64,000 bases of DNA from Chloroflexi bacterium CFX4. Lineage in GTDB: Bacteria > Chloroflexota > Anaerolineae > Aggregatilineales > UBA2796. The position numbers were made by a program, and so were the translations under genes. How positions within the stretch are numbered: the first letter of the stretch is position 1; every line of letters starts with the position of its first letter. Below the pieces are notes generated by a model that saw nothing but the letters and a program-made list of their open reading frames with translations, did no database searches and was not told the origin of the DNA. Positions 7,101 through 15,000 of the stretch are shown here, piece by piece. Where the stretch lies: NCBI GenBank assembly GCA_021404685.1, contig QWHC01000008.1:1-64000 (forward strand), written 5' to 3'.

Positions 7101-9259
7101 CGCTGCCCAATGAAACGCCCTACCTGTGGGACTTCTTGGCGCGCCACCTCATCCGTATTGGGCAGGGCGAAAAGTTGCTAGAAACCGTGAAGGATTTGCG
7201 CTACCTTGCCGCCAAAACTGCCTTGCGCCGTCCCTACGCGGTTGAGGCGGACTTGAACCTTGCCGCTGAGTATGCGCCGCAGGACGTGCAAATTGCCGCT
7301 TTGCGCCGTGAATATGCGCGGGTGCATCATGTATTGGGCATGGCGCAAAAATCAGATGAAACCACAGCTACGCTTTACCTGTGGCTGAGAAATATCCCTG
7401 AATTGGCGGCATTGGCAGAGTCCTATGAGCGTGAGCAGATCGCACCACGCCTAGCGCTTTGGCATGATTTGCCATCCTCGCACCCTGCCTTGATCCGCAC
7501 CTTGCGCGGGCATAGCGAAACAGTGGGCGATTGCACTTTCAGCGCAGATGGGCGTTGGTTGGCAACTGTGGCAGAGGATCAATCTGCCCGTGTGTGGGAT
7601 ATGCAGAACGGCAACATGCGCTTTACGCTGCGTGGCTTGAACCACCGCCAATATAGCTGTGACATCAGCCGTGACGGCAAGTGGCTGCTCACCAGCGGCT
7701 GGCAGCATTTACAGTTGTGGGATATGGCACGTGGTGTGCGCGTGCGGCTGTTCAGTGGGCATGGCAACACCGTTGTGGACAGCGCCTTTCACCCAAACGG
7801 CACACAAGCGCTTTCCGCCGGCAACGATGGCACCATCCGCCTGTGGGATGTTGAAAGCGGTGCAGAACTGAGCCGCACTGATGCACAATCTGGGCGAGAG
7901 CCAACCACAGTCGCTTATCACCCTGATGGATCGCGCTTTTGCTCAGCACATCAGGACGGCACGCTGCAAGTGTGGCAGCCACAGACCTTTGAACTGCTGC
8001 ACCGTTATGCGCTCTCCTCGCGGACGCTGCGGACGGCTGCCTTTAGCCCACGTGGAGATTTCATCGCCGCGGCAGGCGATAGCCGTGAAGTGTTTATCCT
8101 GCCTTCAGATGCCAAGCCTGACGCACAGCCACGAACACTCACTGGGCATGATCATACCATCCATCGGGTGGCTTTCAGCCCGGATGGTGAGTGGTTGGCT
8201 TCCACCAGCAGCGATAGCAGCGTGCGGCTGTGGCGGTGGCGCACCGAAAATCAGGCGCACCTGACCTTGCGCGGGCATTTGCAGCCAACACGCGGCGTTG
8301 CATTCAGCCCGAACGGCAGCCAAATGGCAACTTCCTCTGAAGATAAAGATGTGAAGGTGTGGGATGTTGCGCGCCTTCTGCAAAAGCCTGCGGCGCACCC
8401 ACGTGCCGTACCGATGTGGTATGGCACGCTCAGCGATGATGGGCGCCTAGCGCTCAGTGATGATAACGAGCGCCTGATCTTGTGGGATACAGAGTCGGGG
8501 TTGCCGATTCGCACCTTTGACGCGGCGCACACAGGCGAGATTTTGGGCTGCGCCATCAGCCCTGATGGCACATGGGCGCTCAGTGGTGGTCATGATCACA
8601 CCTTGCGCCAGTGGGAAGTTGCCACAGGCAAAGTGCAGCGCACCTTTGAAGGGCATTCCAATAGCATTTGGCGCTGTGCGATCAGCCCTGATGGCACATG
8701 GTTTATCTCTGCCTCTGCTGATCAGAGCTTGCGCGTTTGGGATGTTGAGACGGGCGAAGTGCGCCATATCTTCACTGCACACAGTGATCAGGTAAATGGC
8801 TGTGCTATCAGCCCGAACGGGCGCTACATCGCCAGCGCGGGCGCGGATGGCATCGCACGGCTGTGGTACGCCGAAGATGGCGCTGATCATGCTACGCTGA
8901 ATGGGCATGGCGATAGTTCTGTGCTGGTCTGCACCTTCAGCCCTGATAACCGCTTTTTGGTGACCGGCGCTTACGACAAGAAGATCAAGCTATGGGAAGT
9001 GGAGACAGGCAACCTGCTGGCAACCCTTGAAGGGCATACACATAATGTTCAGGCGCTCGCCTTCACACCGAATGGTGAGTGGCTGCTCTCTGGTGCGCGC
9101 AACGGCGGCTTGCGGCTGTGGCGTATGGCAGATCATGCCTGTGTTCACAGCGTCTTTATTGATCGCGGCGTGACGAATATTGCCTTCTTGCCGAATGGCG
9201 AACGGGTCATGGTTGCCAGCGGCAGCGGACTCTACCTGCTGCGGCTGCAACTGGCATAA
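4169..9259 (+). CDS. Giant PQQ-propeller/HEAT/helper/WD40 scaffold or sensor protein
   Basis: 1696 aa, translationally coupled to the JAB gene by ATGA. Domains in order: residues about 1-330, eight PQQ-like beta-propeller repeats (LLWKYRTG type); about 340-470, a helical TPR-like segment with a CGVC pair; about 500-675, HEAT repeats; about 777-797, a highly acidic Asp/Glu run; about 800-975, beta-sandwich-like sequence; about 983-1105, an APAF1-helper-like helical module (PYLWDFLARHLI, then DLRYLAAK); 1108-1696, fourteen WD40 repeats, enough for two seven-bladed propellers. No signal peptide, membrane segment or NTPase motif is seen, so it is probably cytoplasmic. The helper plus first WD40 closely match the divergent NLR (PYLWDYLAYHLL, DYRYLQAK, IRTLRGH). 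Role as sensor or scaffold for the Ubl/JAB pair is inference. Confidence 0.85.
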   Translation: MTSLFRLLWQFEAEAQGLVCAFTPNAQTLIAGAEDGTIYAFDLAGNQRWTHKIEGEAFRFALSQQGSLLAIGTIRGADTSVLNYETGELLWKFSGDSQTKAGVAVSADGERVVSGDDEGKIRAFARDGTLIWTYECSHKKIARLGMTPDGERIVFGGNDHIYCLNGSGDLLWKYRTGGEVWAGARILPDGSRIIGGSNDQHVYVLDAHGNLEWRYKLVGNVNITYPTPDGTFIAAGSTDSHVYLFSGTGQLLWKYRTGDSIYGVSMSNDGEFIAAASYDRFIYLFNREGDLLEKQRTANQVYVVDITEDGRFIGSFGFDKRIYLLENRYATRNEAERADVSAILTQRVINQARRAFVDNLYYGLCYWFDQFNHLLRRSEFNLCDALIAEARQDGYPFTAAEQRFVDSREGAVLLKRGVAAQRKGDFEAAEAFYKRALSAQRAAGCGVCENQARLAFDLLTSERNGGERDPLLDKLYDEVLVMGGSEAMLTGRLASAPPDHLPLIIQAATKMRLIKPLLQALKSSDTRLQMLAIATLNRFTEVSDTTPLMTALNSENAFVRWQAAAMLSRQKELPASFAEKALDLISAERDPDTRRVLVETAAHLKVENLTPLLIPMLEDSDNDLRWSVVTALGKIGDRRALPALRKTLEGYTLMEMSIHDALQRAIREIDQRFPLPKLTSWNALRPHDAAHKAATLYWHGEPVLFVGNLSGAKDNTRLLFTVTDGEGAECYRLSLSYVEFAAATERLRAELEAQGELPIASPFGGAPSTITASTAYDDDDDNDDSDEYEDNDEFDEDSTSDRAAPIPSVNLESRSGALWVQLSAELTQAWQPGGYTAVMHVLDEVTGLDEPIGTQEFSFVSDLRVENIRVSLSNSPLSQETNLIVEYVETIYFTLRLSATPLGTELRGEVWYGTPDEGELVLSETRHSLTESDTNLQFQWQQPHWRVGNYTARLLVNNMVKAARNFEVKPYRYDEWQSLPNETPYLWDFLARHLIRIGQGEKLLETVKDLRYLAAKTALRRPYAVEADLNLAAEYAPQDVQIAALRREYARVHHVLGMAQKSDETTATLYLWLRNIPELAALAESYEREQIAPRLALWHDLPSSHPALIRTLRGHSETVGDCTFSADGRWLATVAEDQSARVWDMQNGNMRFTLRGLNHRQYSCDISRDGKWLLTSGWQHLQLWDMARGVRVRLFSGHGNTVVDSAFHPNGTQALSAGNDGTIRLWDVESGAELSRTDAQSGREPTTVAYHPDGSRFCSAHQDGTLQVWQPQTFELLHRYALSSRTLRTAAFSPRGDFIAAAGDSREVFILPSDAKPDAQPRTLTGHDHTIHRVAFSPDGEWLASTSSDSSVRLWRWRTENQAHLTLRGHLQPTRGVAFSPNGSQMATSSEDKDVKVWDVARLLQKPAAHPRAVPMWYGTLSDDGRLALSDDNERLILWDTESGLPIRTFDAAHTGEILGCAISPDGTWALSGGHDHTLRQWEVATGKVQRTFEGHSNSIWRCAISPDGTWFISASADQSLRVWDVETGEVRHIFTAHSDQVNGCAISPNGRYIASAGADGIARLWYAEDGADHATLNGHGDSSVLVCTFSPDNRFLVTGAYDKKIKLWEVETGNLLATLEGHTHNVQALAFTPNGEWLLSGARNGGLRLWRMADHACVHSVFIDRGVTNIAFLPNGERVMVASGSGLYLLRLQLA

Positions 9260-9277
9260 CGGGCAATTTCAACTGTC

Positions 9278-11056
9278 CTACTTGGCGTGTTCAAGCAGGG
9301 CAGTCTCGGGCGTTTGGGCAGCAGGCAAGCAGAAGTAAAAGGTGCTACCACTGCCCACAACGCTTTCGGCGCCAACCTCACCCTTCAGCTTTTCTAGGAT
9401 GCTTTTGACGATGGACAGTCCAACGCCATGCCCTTCAATCCTGCCGTCATCATAGCGCGTGAAAGGTTTGAATACCTGCGCGATTTGTGCTGTGGTTAAA
9501 CCTTTGCCATTATCCTGCACGCAGTAGCGGATCATGGCACCTTCACGGCGTGCGCTCACCTGAATATGCGGCGGCTTGCCGCCAAACTTAATCGCATTAC
9601 TGAGGATGTTGATCCACACTTGCTCAATCCAGGCTGCGTAGCCGTAGGCATCTGGCAAATCAGAGGTGATTTCGATGTGCGCGCCTGACTCGGCTATCGG
9701 CTGCTGAAGACGTTGCAGGGCATTGTGCAGTGTGGTGTGAATGTTCACCATCTCCGAAGGCACGCTAACACCTTGCCGCACAGTTGCCAGAGTCAGCAGA
9801 TCATGGATGATGTCGGTCATCTTGCGCTGCATTTTAATCAGGTGTTGCAGATATTCTTGCCATTCCTCACGCGCATTCGGATCGATCAGCGTTAGCAGTT
9901 CAAGGTAACCGGCGATCACGCTCAGCGGATTTTTCAGATCGTGCGCCACAATGTGCGCGTATGCCTGCAAATCGGCGATCAAGTATTCGCGCTCAATCTC
10001 TGCTTTTTTCCGCAGCGTAATATCGCGCATGACCATAATGCTGCCGATGCGCCGTCCGTTGTGGCGCAGCGCGCTTAGATGAGCATCGTAGTAGCGCTGT
10101 TTTTCGCCAACGGTCAGCGCCAGTTCAAGGCGAAAACTCTCTAGGTGCGTGTTGTTCAGCAAGCTGTGATAGGGTTGCGGAAAAACAGACTGGGCAAGGT
10201 TGCCAACCAGTTTCTCGGCAGGCTTGCCCAAAAGCGCCTCGCCAGATGGATTGATCATCGCAAGACGCCCTGCCTCATCAATCACAAAGACAGGATCGCT
10301 CAGATTCAGCACCACTGAATGGTAAGCAATCGGTGTCACATCCAGAACACGGTGGCGCGCAAAAGCAAAAAACAGGAAGATGTTCACAAGGGTGAAGGCA
10401 AGCGGCGTCAGGTTGGGCAGTACGCGCTCCGGCGGTGCGTTGAACATGCTTACGGTGCTGAGCGCCGTTGCCACTATCGCAACAATGAGCAAGATCACAA
10501 ACGAGCCACGATAGGTATCTGGGCGCATCCAGAAAAAATAGAGCAGCCTGAGATTGGCAATGATGACGATCAGGTTCAGGTAGGCGTTGTGTACCCAATA
10601 CCAACTGCCGAAGGTAGGCATTTCTAGCCAGAGGAAGCTGAGCGGCTGGCGAGACCATGCGCGCAGAAACTCGCCGTGCGCGTCATTCGTCCACAAGACG
10701 ATCTGTGCCACCAGCGGCACAATGGCAAGCAAAGCCACCCAGCGCCAACTGAGCAGTTCGTAGCGTCCGCTGTATGCCATCAGGGCGAAGAACCAGATTA
10801 GGCTGGCAACGGCGAATGCGCTAAACCGTAAGCGTGCTACCAGATAGGCAGCATTCTCATCGGGCAGAACAGCCATCAGCAAAAAGAGCAGATTAATGAT
10901 GAGTCCGCCGCTGACTGCCGCTATCATATAACGGCGCATAACAATGTGGCGGTTGAAGGCGATGTAAATGAGCATGGCGCACGAGACAACCAACGCACTG
11001 ATTAGTGCGCTGCCATATAGCAATGCGGCAAGGAATGCATCAGGCTGGGCGGGCAT
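9278..11056 (-). CDS. Membrane sensor histidine kinase (7TM-PAS-HisKA-HATPase)
   Basis: 592 aa. Residues about 1-225 contain seven hydrophobic segments of the 7TM histidine-kinase sensor type, followed by a PAS domain (about 235-345) and HisKA with the phospho-accepting H372 in AHDLKNPLS. The HATPase shows NAIKFGG (N box), DNGKGL (G1), GHGVGLSIVKS (G2) and GSGSTF. It autophosphorylates in response to an unknown signal and has no adjacent response regulator, so it is an orphan. It converges on the giant WD40 gene with an 18-bp gap and no visible terminator. Its leader carries the conserved hairpin element also found before the other large kinase in this window. Confidence 0.92.
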   Translation of the reverse strand: MPAQPDAFLAALLYGSALISALVVSCAMLIYIAFNRHIVMRRYMIAAVSGGLIINLLFLLMAVLPDENAAYLVARLRFSAFAVASLIWFFALMAYSGRYELLSWRWVALLAIVPLVAQIVLWTNDAHGEFLRAWSRQPLSFLWLEMPTFGSWYWVHNAYLNLIVIIANLRLLYFFWMRPDTYRGSFVILLIVAIVATALSTVSMFNAPPERVLPNLTPLAFTLVNIFLFFAFARHRVLDVTPIAYHSVVLNLSDPVFVIDEAGRLAMINPSGEALLGKPAEKLVGNLAQSVFPQPYHSLLNNTHLESFRLELALTVGEKQRYYDAHLSALRHNGRRIGSIMVMRDITLRKKAEIEREYLIADLQAYAHIVAHDLKNPLSVIAGYLELLTLIDPNAREEWQEYLQHLIKMQRKMTDIIHDLLTLATVRQGVSVPSEMVNIHTTLHNALQRLQQPIAESGAHIEITSDLPDAYGYAAWIEQVWINILSNAIKFGGKPPHIQVSARREGAMIRYCVQDNGKGLTTAQIAQVFKPFTRYDDGRIEGHGVGLSIVKSILEKLKGEVGAESVVGSGSTFYFCLPAAQTPETALLEHAK

Positions 11057-11116
11057 ACGATGCTCACTCTAAAGATAATAGCTGATCTAGAATGCATTTC
11101 AAAAAACGAATAAAGG

Positions 11117-11206
11117 GTAAGTTTGAGAGGGAAGCCCTCTCAGAATCGCCATCTGTGGGTTGTGTAGCGCGCCACAGACAAAAGATTCTGCCTTACACAA
11201 GTTTTG
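11117..11206 (-). ncRNA. Candidate structured leader RNA, copy A, upstream of histidine kinase
   Basis: Reading the minus strand 5' to 3', the element begins CAAAACTTGTG and contains nested complementary arms. Outer pair: GTAAG with CTTAC. Arm 1: CAGAATC with GATTCTG, enclosing TCTGTGG with CCACAGA. Arm 2: TGAGAGGG-AAG-type tight hairpin with CCCTCTCA (8 bp, 3-nt loop). This gives a three-way junction about 60 nt before the kinase ATG. The sequence blocks recur in the same order and orientation upstream of the kinase at 57899. Function unknown; it could be an RNA regulator or a DNA-level site. Confidence 0.45.
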
Positions 11207-11234
11207 AAATAACCGCTAACACCCTATTTTACCG

Positions 11235-11267
11235 CCTGAAAAGACTTGGACTGCCCTGAAAAGGCTT
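11235..11267. repeat. Direct repeat with 20-bp period (candidate operator)
   Basis: CCTGAAAAGACTT (11235-11247) and CCTGAAAAGGCTT (11255-11267) match at 12 of 13 positions and are exactly 20 bp apart, two helical turns. This suits binding by a dimeric regulator. It lies upstream of both the kinase and coaD, so the target gene is unclear. Confidence 0.35.
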
Positions 11268-11437
11268 TTGATAAAGTTTTGGGAAACGGCAAAACGCCTT
11301 TATGGTAATCCTAGTGCGTGTGTCTTAAAGATGGCTGATCGCTTTTTGTAATTTGCCCACTTTGCGAAGGAGTGATATTGTTAAGCGCCATTAGAAAAGT
11401 TTGAAAAACAGGTTTGCCTTGAGAAAGAGTATCCGTC

Positions 11438-11977
11438 ATGAGCATTCGCCGCGCTGTTTATCCCGGTTCATTCGACCCAGCGCATTACGGGCATATTGAT
11501 ATTGTTACACGCGCTGCTCGCGTTTTTGATGAGGTGATTGTAGCAGTTTATGCGAACCCGGCAAAGGCGAAAAGTGTGCTGTTCAGCGTGGATGAGCGCG
11601 TTGGAATGTTGCGTGATGTGCTAGGGCATATGCCCACCGTAAAAGTTGCGCCATACTACGGCTTGACAGTAGACTATGTGCGGCAAGTGGGCGCGATGGC
11701 AGTCATTCGTGGCTTGCGCGTCTTTTCCGATTTCGAGCTAGAGTTCCGCATGGCGCTTGCCAACCGCCGCCTTGCGCCAGAGATCGAGGTGGTCACTTTC
11801 ATTGCTGATGAGCGCCACCTGCACATTAGCTCTAGCACGGTGCGCGAGATCGCCTCGTTAGGTGGTGACGTTTCGACGATGGTGCCGCCCATCGTCACAG
11901 CGGCATTGACGGCAAAGTTCAAAGAGCGCCACCAAAACGGCGTTGAAACGGACTATATGACCAGCCTGCACGATTAG
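11438..11977 (+). CDS. coaD: Pantetheine-phosphate adenylyltransferase
   Basis: 179 aa. It transfers AMP from ATP to 4'-phosphopantetheine to give dephospho-CoA, the penultimate step of CoA synthesis, in the cytoplasm. The N-terminus has YPGSFDPAHYGHIDI, with the T/HxGH nucleotidyltransferase signature as HYGH, followed by VIRGLRVFSDFELEF and HISSSTVREIA (the ISST-type motif). Length is slightly above the usual 160 aa because of a C-terminal tail ending DYMTSLHD. The next gene starts 24 bp downstream on the same strand. Confidence 0.96.
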   Translation: MSIRRAVYPGSFDPAHYGHIDIVTRAARVFDEVIVAVYANPAKAKSVLFSVDERVGMLRDVLGHMPTVKVAPYYGLTVDYVRQVGAMAVIRGLRVFSDFELEFRMALANRRLAPEIEVVTFIADERHLHISSSTVREIASLGGDVSTMVPPIVTAALTAKFKERHQNGVETDYMTSLHD

Positions 11978-12001
11978 GCTTTGTAAACGAAGGGGAAGAT
12001 T

Positions 12002-12607
12002 ATGGACATTCAGCATCTTGTAGATCGCCTTGAAGAACTGATTGATGAAGGTCGGCATGTATGGCTGACCAAAATGACCATGATTGATGAAGAACGCGCC
12101 CTTGAGATCATTGATCAGATGCGTATCTCCATCCCTGAGGAAGTGGACAAGGCAAGCCGTGTGCTGAATCAGCGGGATCGCATCCTGGCGCAGGCGAACG
12201 AAGAGGCTGCCCGCATTATTGACCTTGCCCGTGAAAAGGCAGAGACGCTCATCCAGCGCGATGCCATCACTCAATCTGCCCAGAACCGTGCCGCCAACAT
12301 TATCGAGCAGGCGCGCCAAGAGGCGGAACAAATGCGCGCCGATGCTGATAACTACGTGCTGGAGGTGCTGCGCGAATTTGAGAATCACCTCGTCAAGACG
12401 CTCAGCATTGTGCGGAACGGCATTAGCAAGATTGTGCAAGATCGGGATGTTGCCCGTGCGCGTGCCGCTGCTGAGGCAGCCGCCACACCGCCTGCCGAAG
12501 CGCCCAAAGCACCGCCACCCAGCCGTTCGGCAGCGCAGACGCCATCTGTTGCGCCCAAACCGTCTGAGGTGAGTGTTGAAGTGGGTGCGGAAAGCAAGCC
12601 CGAATAA
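12002..12607 (+). CDS. Coiled-coil protein with Ala/Pro-rich tail (unknown, DivIVA/ATPase-B-like)
   Basis: 201 aa, ATG preceded by GAAGGGGAAGATT. Residues about 1-150 are charged and helical with heptad-like stretches (QANEEAARIIDLAREKAETL, then QEAEQMRADADNYVLEVLREFENHL), resembling the coiled coils of DivIVA-type or ATP synthase b/E-type proteins. Residues about 155-201 are Ala/Pro-rich and low in complexity. No catalytic motif is seen. It sits between coaD and a deacetylase-like gene (9-bp gap), probably one transcript. A scaffolding or cell-division-related role is only a guess. Confidence 0.8.
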   Translation: MDIQHLVDRLEELIDEGRHVWLTKMTMIDEERALEIIDQMRISIPEEVDKASRVLNQRDRILAQANEEAARIIDLAREKAETLIQRDAITQSAQNRAANIIEQARQEAEQMRADADNYVLEVLREFENHLVKTLSIVRNGISKIVQDRDVARARAAAEAAATPPAEAPKAPPPSRSAAQTPSVAPKPSEVSVEVGAESKPE

Positions 12608-12616
12608 AGCCCATCT

Positions 12617-13432
12617 ATGCGCCCAATGATCATCCGAGACGACGACACCTGCTACTTCACGCCTATTGAAAAGCTGGAAGCAGTTTACGGCGCACTCTGG
12701 TCACAAAATATTCCCGTCAGCTTGGCGGTGATTCCCTCTCAGCACTGCGATGTGCAAATTCTGCACCGCGAAGGTGCGCCTTATGATCCTGCCATTCCGC
12801 CGGAATATCGCGGCATTCCAAAAACGTTCCTCGTCACCGAGAATCGGTCGCTGTGCGCTTATCTCAATGCGAAAATTCAGCAAGGCTTGGTGGAAATTTG
12901 CCTACACGGCTACATGCACACCTACCATGAATTTGCCAGCCGCGATGCCGCCTTGCTGGCTGCCAAAGTGCGCGATGGGCTAGCCATCCTGCGTGAGGCA
13001 TTTCCAAAGGCTGCCATTCGCACTTTCATCGCGCCTTATGATGTGATGTCGCCAGAGGCGATCCGCGTCGTGCTAGAGGCAGGACTCAGCCTTTGCACGG
13101 CGGCTACTAATTTGCCGCCGTCGCCCGATCTGCCCAACTTGCCAACCTATCACGGCACACAGTTGGCAAACGGCGCACGGCTGTTCACCTGTGATGAATA
13201 CTTATTCCACCACCGCGATACAGCCGAGAACTGCCTTGCTAATGCCCGTGCGCGCTTGCAAAGCGCCGAAATGCTGATCATCGGCAATCATTATTGGTCA
13301 TTCTTTCACGATTGGCGCGGCGCAGCAGTTCGCAGCGATTTGCTTAAGGCATGGCAAACCTTCGCAGCAGAGGCGGTGCAAGGGCGCGCCGCAACAACCT
13401 TTCAAGGCGCGCCGCTGACCGCTAATCCTTAG
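12617..13432 (+). CDS. Polysaccharide deacetylase (NodB)-like protein
   Basis: 271 aa. The N-terminal MIIRDDDTCYF gives the metal-binding Asp cluster (residues 8-10) of NodB/DUF2334-type deacetylases. HGYMH supplies H97 and H101, matching the metal-binding H-x3-H motif, and IAPYD resembles the usual RxPY segment. A hydrolase acting on an N-acetylated or similar sugar is likely; the substrate is unknown. There is no signal peptide, unlike many cell-wall deacetylases, so it may act inside the cell. The start has weak Shine-Dalgarno support but lies 9 bp after the preceding stop, consistent with coupling. Its stop overlaps the convergent purH stop. Confidence 0.75.
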   Translation: MRPMIIRDDDTCYFTPIEKLEAVYGALWSQNIPVSLAVIPSQHCDVQILHREGAPYDPAIPPEYRGIPKTFLVTENRSLCAYLNAKIQQGLVEICLHGYMHTYHEFASRDAALLAAKVRDGLAILREAFPKAAIRTFIAPYDVMSPEAIRVVLEAGLSLCTAATNLPPSPDLPNLPTYHGTQLANGARLFTCDEYLFHHRDTAENCLANARARLQSAEMLIIGNHYWSFFHDWRGAAVRSDLLKAWQTFAAEAVQGRAATTFQGAPLTANP

Positions 13433-14964
13433 TGGCGGAAGTGCCGCACGCCCGTGAAGATGAGCGCAGCGTTTGCCGCGTCGGCTGCCGCGATCACTTC
13501 GTCATCGCGCACAGAGCCGCCCGTCGCAATAATGGCTGTGACTCCTGCGGCTGTGCCAACTTCCAGCCCATCGCTGAACGGGAAGAAAGCATCGCTCGCC
13601 ATCACAGCGCCATTAGCACGCGCACCTGCTTTTTCAACCGCCAGCTTAGCGGCATCCACGCGGCTTGGCAAGCCACCACCAATGCCAACCGTTGCAAAGC
13701 CTTCGGGCAGCGCCCGCGCCAACACAATCGCGTTCGACTTTACAGCTTGGCAGGCTTGCCATGTAAAGCGCAGTGCCGCATACTCAGAATTGGTCGGTGC
13801 GCGCCGCGAGACAACTTGCCACGCCGCCTCAGCAGGATCGCCGCGATCAACCGTCTGCACCAACATGCCGCCGCGCACACTGCGTAGCTCAAAAGGCGCT
13901 TGTGGCAGCGGATCAACGCGCAGCAGGCGGCAGTTCTTGCGGCGGCGCTGGAGCAGGTCAAGCGCTTCAGGCGTAAAGTCGGGCGCGGCAATCGCCTCCA
14001 CGAACAGATCACCCATCGCCTCCACAAAAGCGGCATCCGCCACCTGATTGAGCGCGATCACGCCGCCAAAGGCAGAGACAGGATCAGACGCCAAAGCAAG
14101 GCTGAACGCAACATCCGCGCTGGCTGCACTGGCAACGCCGCATGGATTCAGGTGCTTGACGATCACCACGCTTGGCGCCTCGAAAAGGTCTACGGCGCGC
14201 CACGCCGCATCCAGATCGAGCATGTTGTTATAGGAGAGCTGTTTGTTGCCACCCAGCAACGTGCCGCCGAGCATCCCGACGCCTTGCGGTGCGTAAAAGG
14301 CGCCTTGCTGGTGTGGATTTTCACCATAGCGCAGCGTTTCCACCAATTCCAGCGAGAGCGAGAGCCGCTCATCAACCACAAGCCCGCCTTCTGCCTCACC
14401 AGCCAGATAGCCGTGAATGGCAGTATCGTAGTCACGGGTGTGGGCAAATGCCTTCACAGCTAGAGCGCGCCGTGCATGTTCGTCCAACGTGCCGAGCTTG
14501 AGCGCAGCAAACACGCTCTGATAGTCATTCGGATCACAGACAACTGCCACACGCGGAAAGTTCTTCGCCGCAGCGCGCAACAGCGCCACACCGCCGATGT
14601 CTATTTGCTCAAGCGCCTCTGCCAAGCTGATGTTTGGACGCTGAATTGCCTCGCGGAAGGGATACAAATTGCAGACGACCAGATCAATGGGCGTGATGCC
14701 ATAGGCAGATAGCTCTGCATAGTCCTCGTCACGGTCGCGGGCAAGGATAGCGCCGTGCAAGATTGGGTGCAGCGTCTTAACGCGCCCATTGAGCATTTCC
14801 GGCGCGCCCGTCACCTGACCAACCGTTTTCACATTTAAGCCGGCACCATCCAGAATGTGGGCGGTGCCGCCGCTGGCGATCAATTCCCAACCGAGCGCGG
14901 TTAGCCCGCGGGCAAGTTCCACTAAGCCGCTTTTGTTATAGACACTGAGTAGTGCGCGTGGCAT
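13429..14964 (-). CDS. purH: Bifunctional AICAR transformylase/IMP cyclohydrolase
   Basis: 511 aa, the normal length for PurH. It catalyses the last two steps of IMP synthesis: formylation of AICAR with 10-formyl-THF, then ring closure. The N-terminal IMP cyclohydrolase (MGS-like) domain has LLSVYNKSGL, ASGGTA and GRVKTLHP. The C-terminal transformylase has GENPHQQ, the Lys-His pair in VIVKHLNPCG, and AFGGVIALN. AAGGAG lies 8 nt before the ATG. It ends in overlapping convergent stops with the deacetylase-like gene and is followed upstream by the purA-like gene on the same strand, so it belongs to a small purine cluster. Confidence 0.97.
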   Translation of the reverse strand: MPRALLSVYNKSGLVELARGLTALGWELIASGGTAHILDGAGLNVKTVGQVTGAPEMLNGRVKTLHPILHGAILARDRDEDYAELSAYGITPIDLVVCNLYPFREAIQRPNISLAEALEQIDIGGVALLRAAAKNFPRVAVVCDPNDYQSVFAALKLGTLDEHARRALAVKAFAHTRDYDTAIHGYLAGEAEGGLVVDERLSLSLELVETLRYGENPHQQGAFYAPQGVGMLGGTLLGGNKQLSYNNMLDLDAAWRAVDLFEAPSVVIVKHLNPCGVASAASADVAFSLALASDPVSAFGGVIALNQVADAAFVEAMGDLFVEAIAAPDFTPEALDLLQRRRKNCRLLRVDPLPQAPFELRSVRGGMLVQTVDRGDPAEAAWQVVSRRAPTNSEYAALRFTWQACQAVKSNAIVLARALPEGFATVGIGGGLPSRVDAAKLAVEKAGARANGAVMASDAFFPFSDGLEVGTAAGVTAIIATGGSVRDDEVIAAADAANAALIFTGVRHFRH

Positions 14965-15000
14965 GGTGATGTCTCCTTTGTAGGTGTTCGTCTTTTTCGT

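Larger units (their letters stand above)
11057..11437. other. Divergent intergenic region between the histidine kinase and coaD
   Basis: 381 bp without a gene. It holds the leader element of the kinase (11117-11206, minus) and a 13-bp direct repeat (11235-11267). A nine-codon TTG-initiated mini-ORF behind AAGGAG (11378-11404) was seen but is not convincing. The coaD start at 11438 has a modest purine-rich GAGAAAGAG upstream. Confidence 0.7.

Noticed and set aside
11378-11404. Leader peptide (TTG start, nine codons) before coaD behind AAGGAG
   Set aside because: Too short, with a non-ATG start and no attenuator structure or codon run; the purine match alone is weak evidence.
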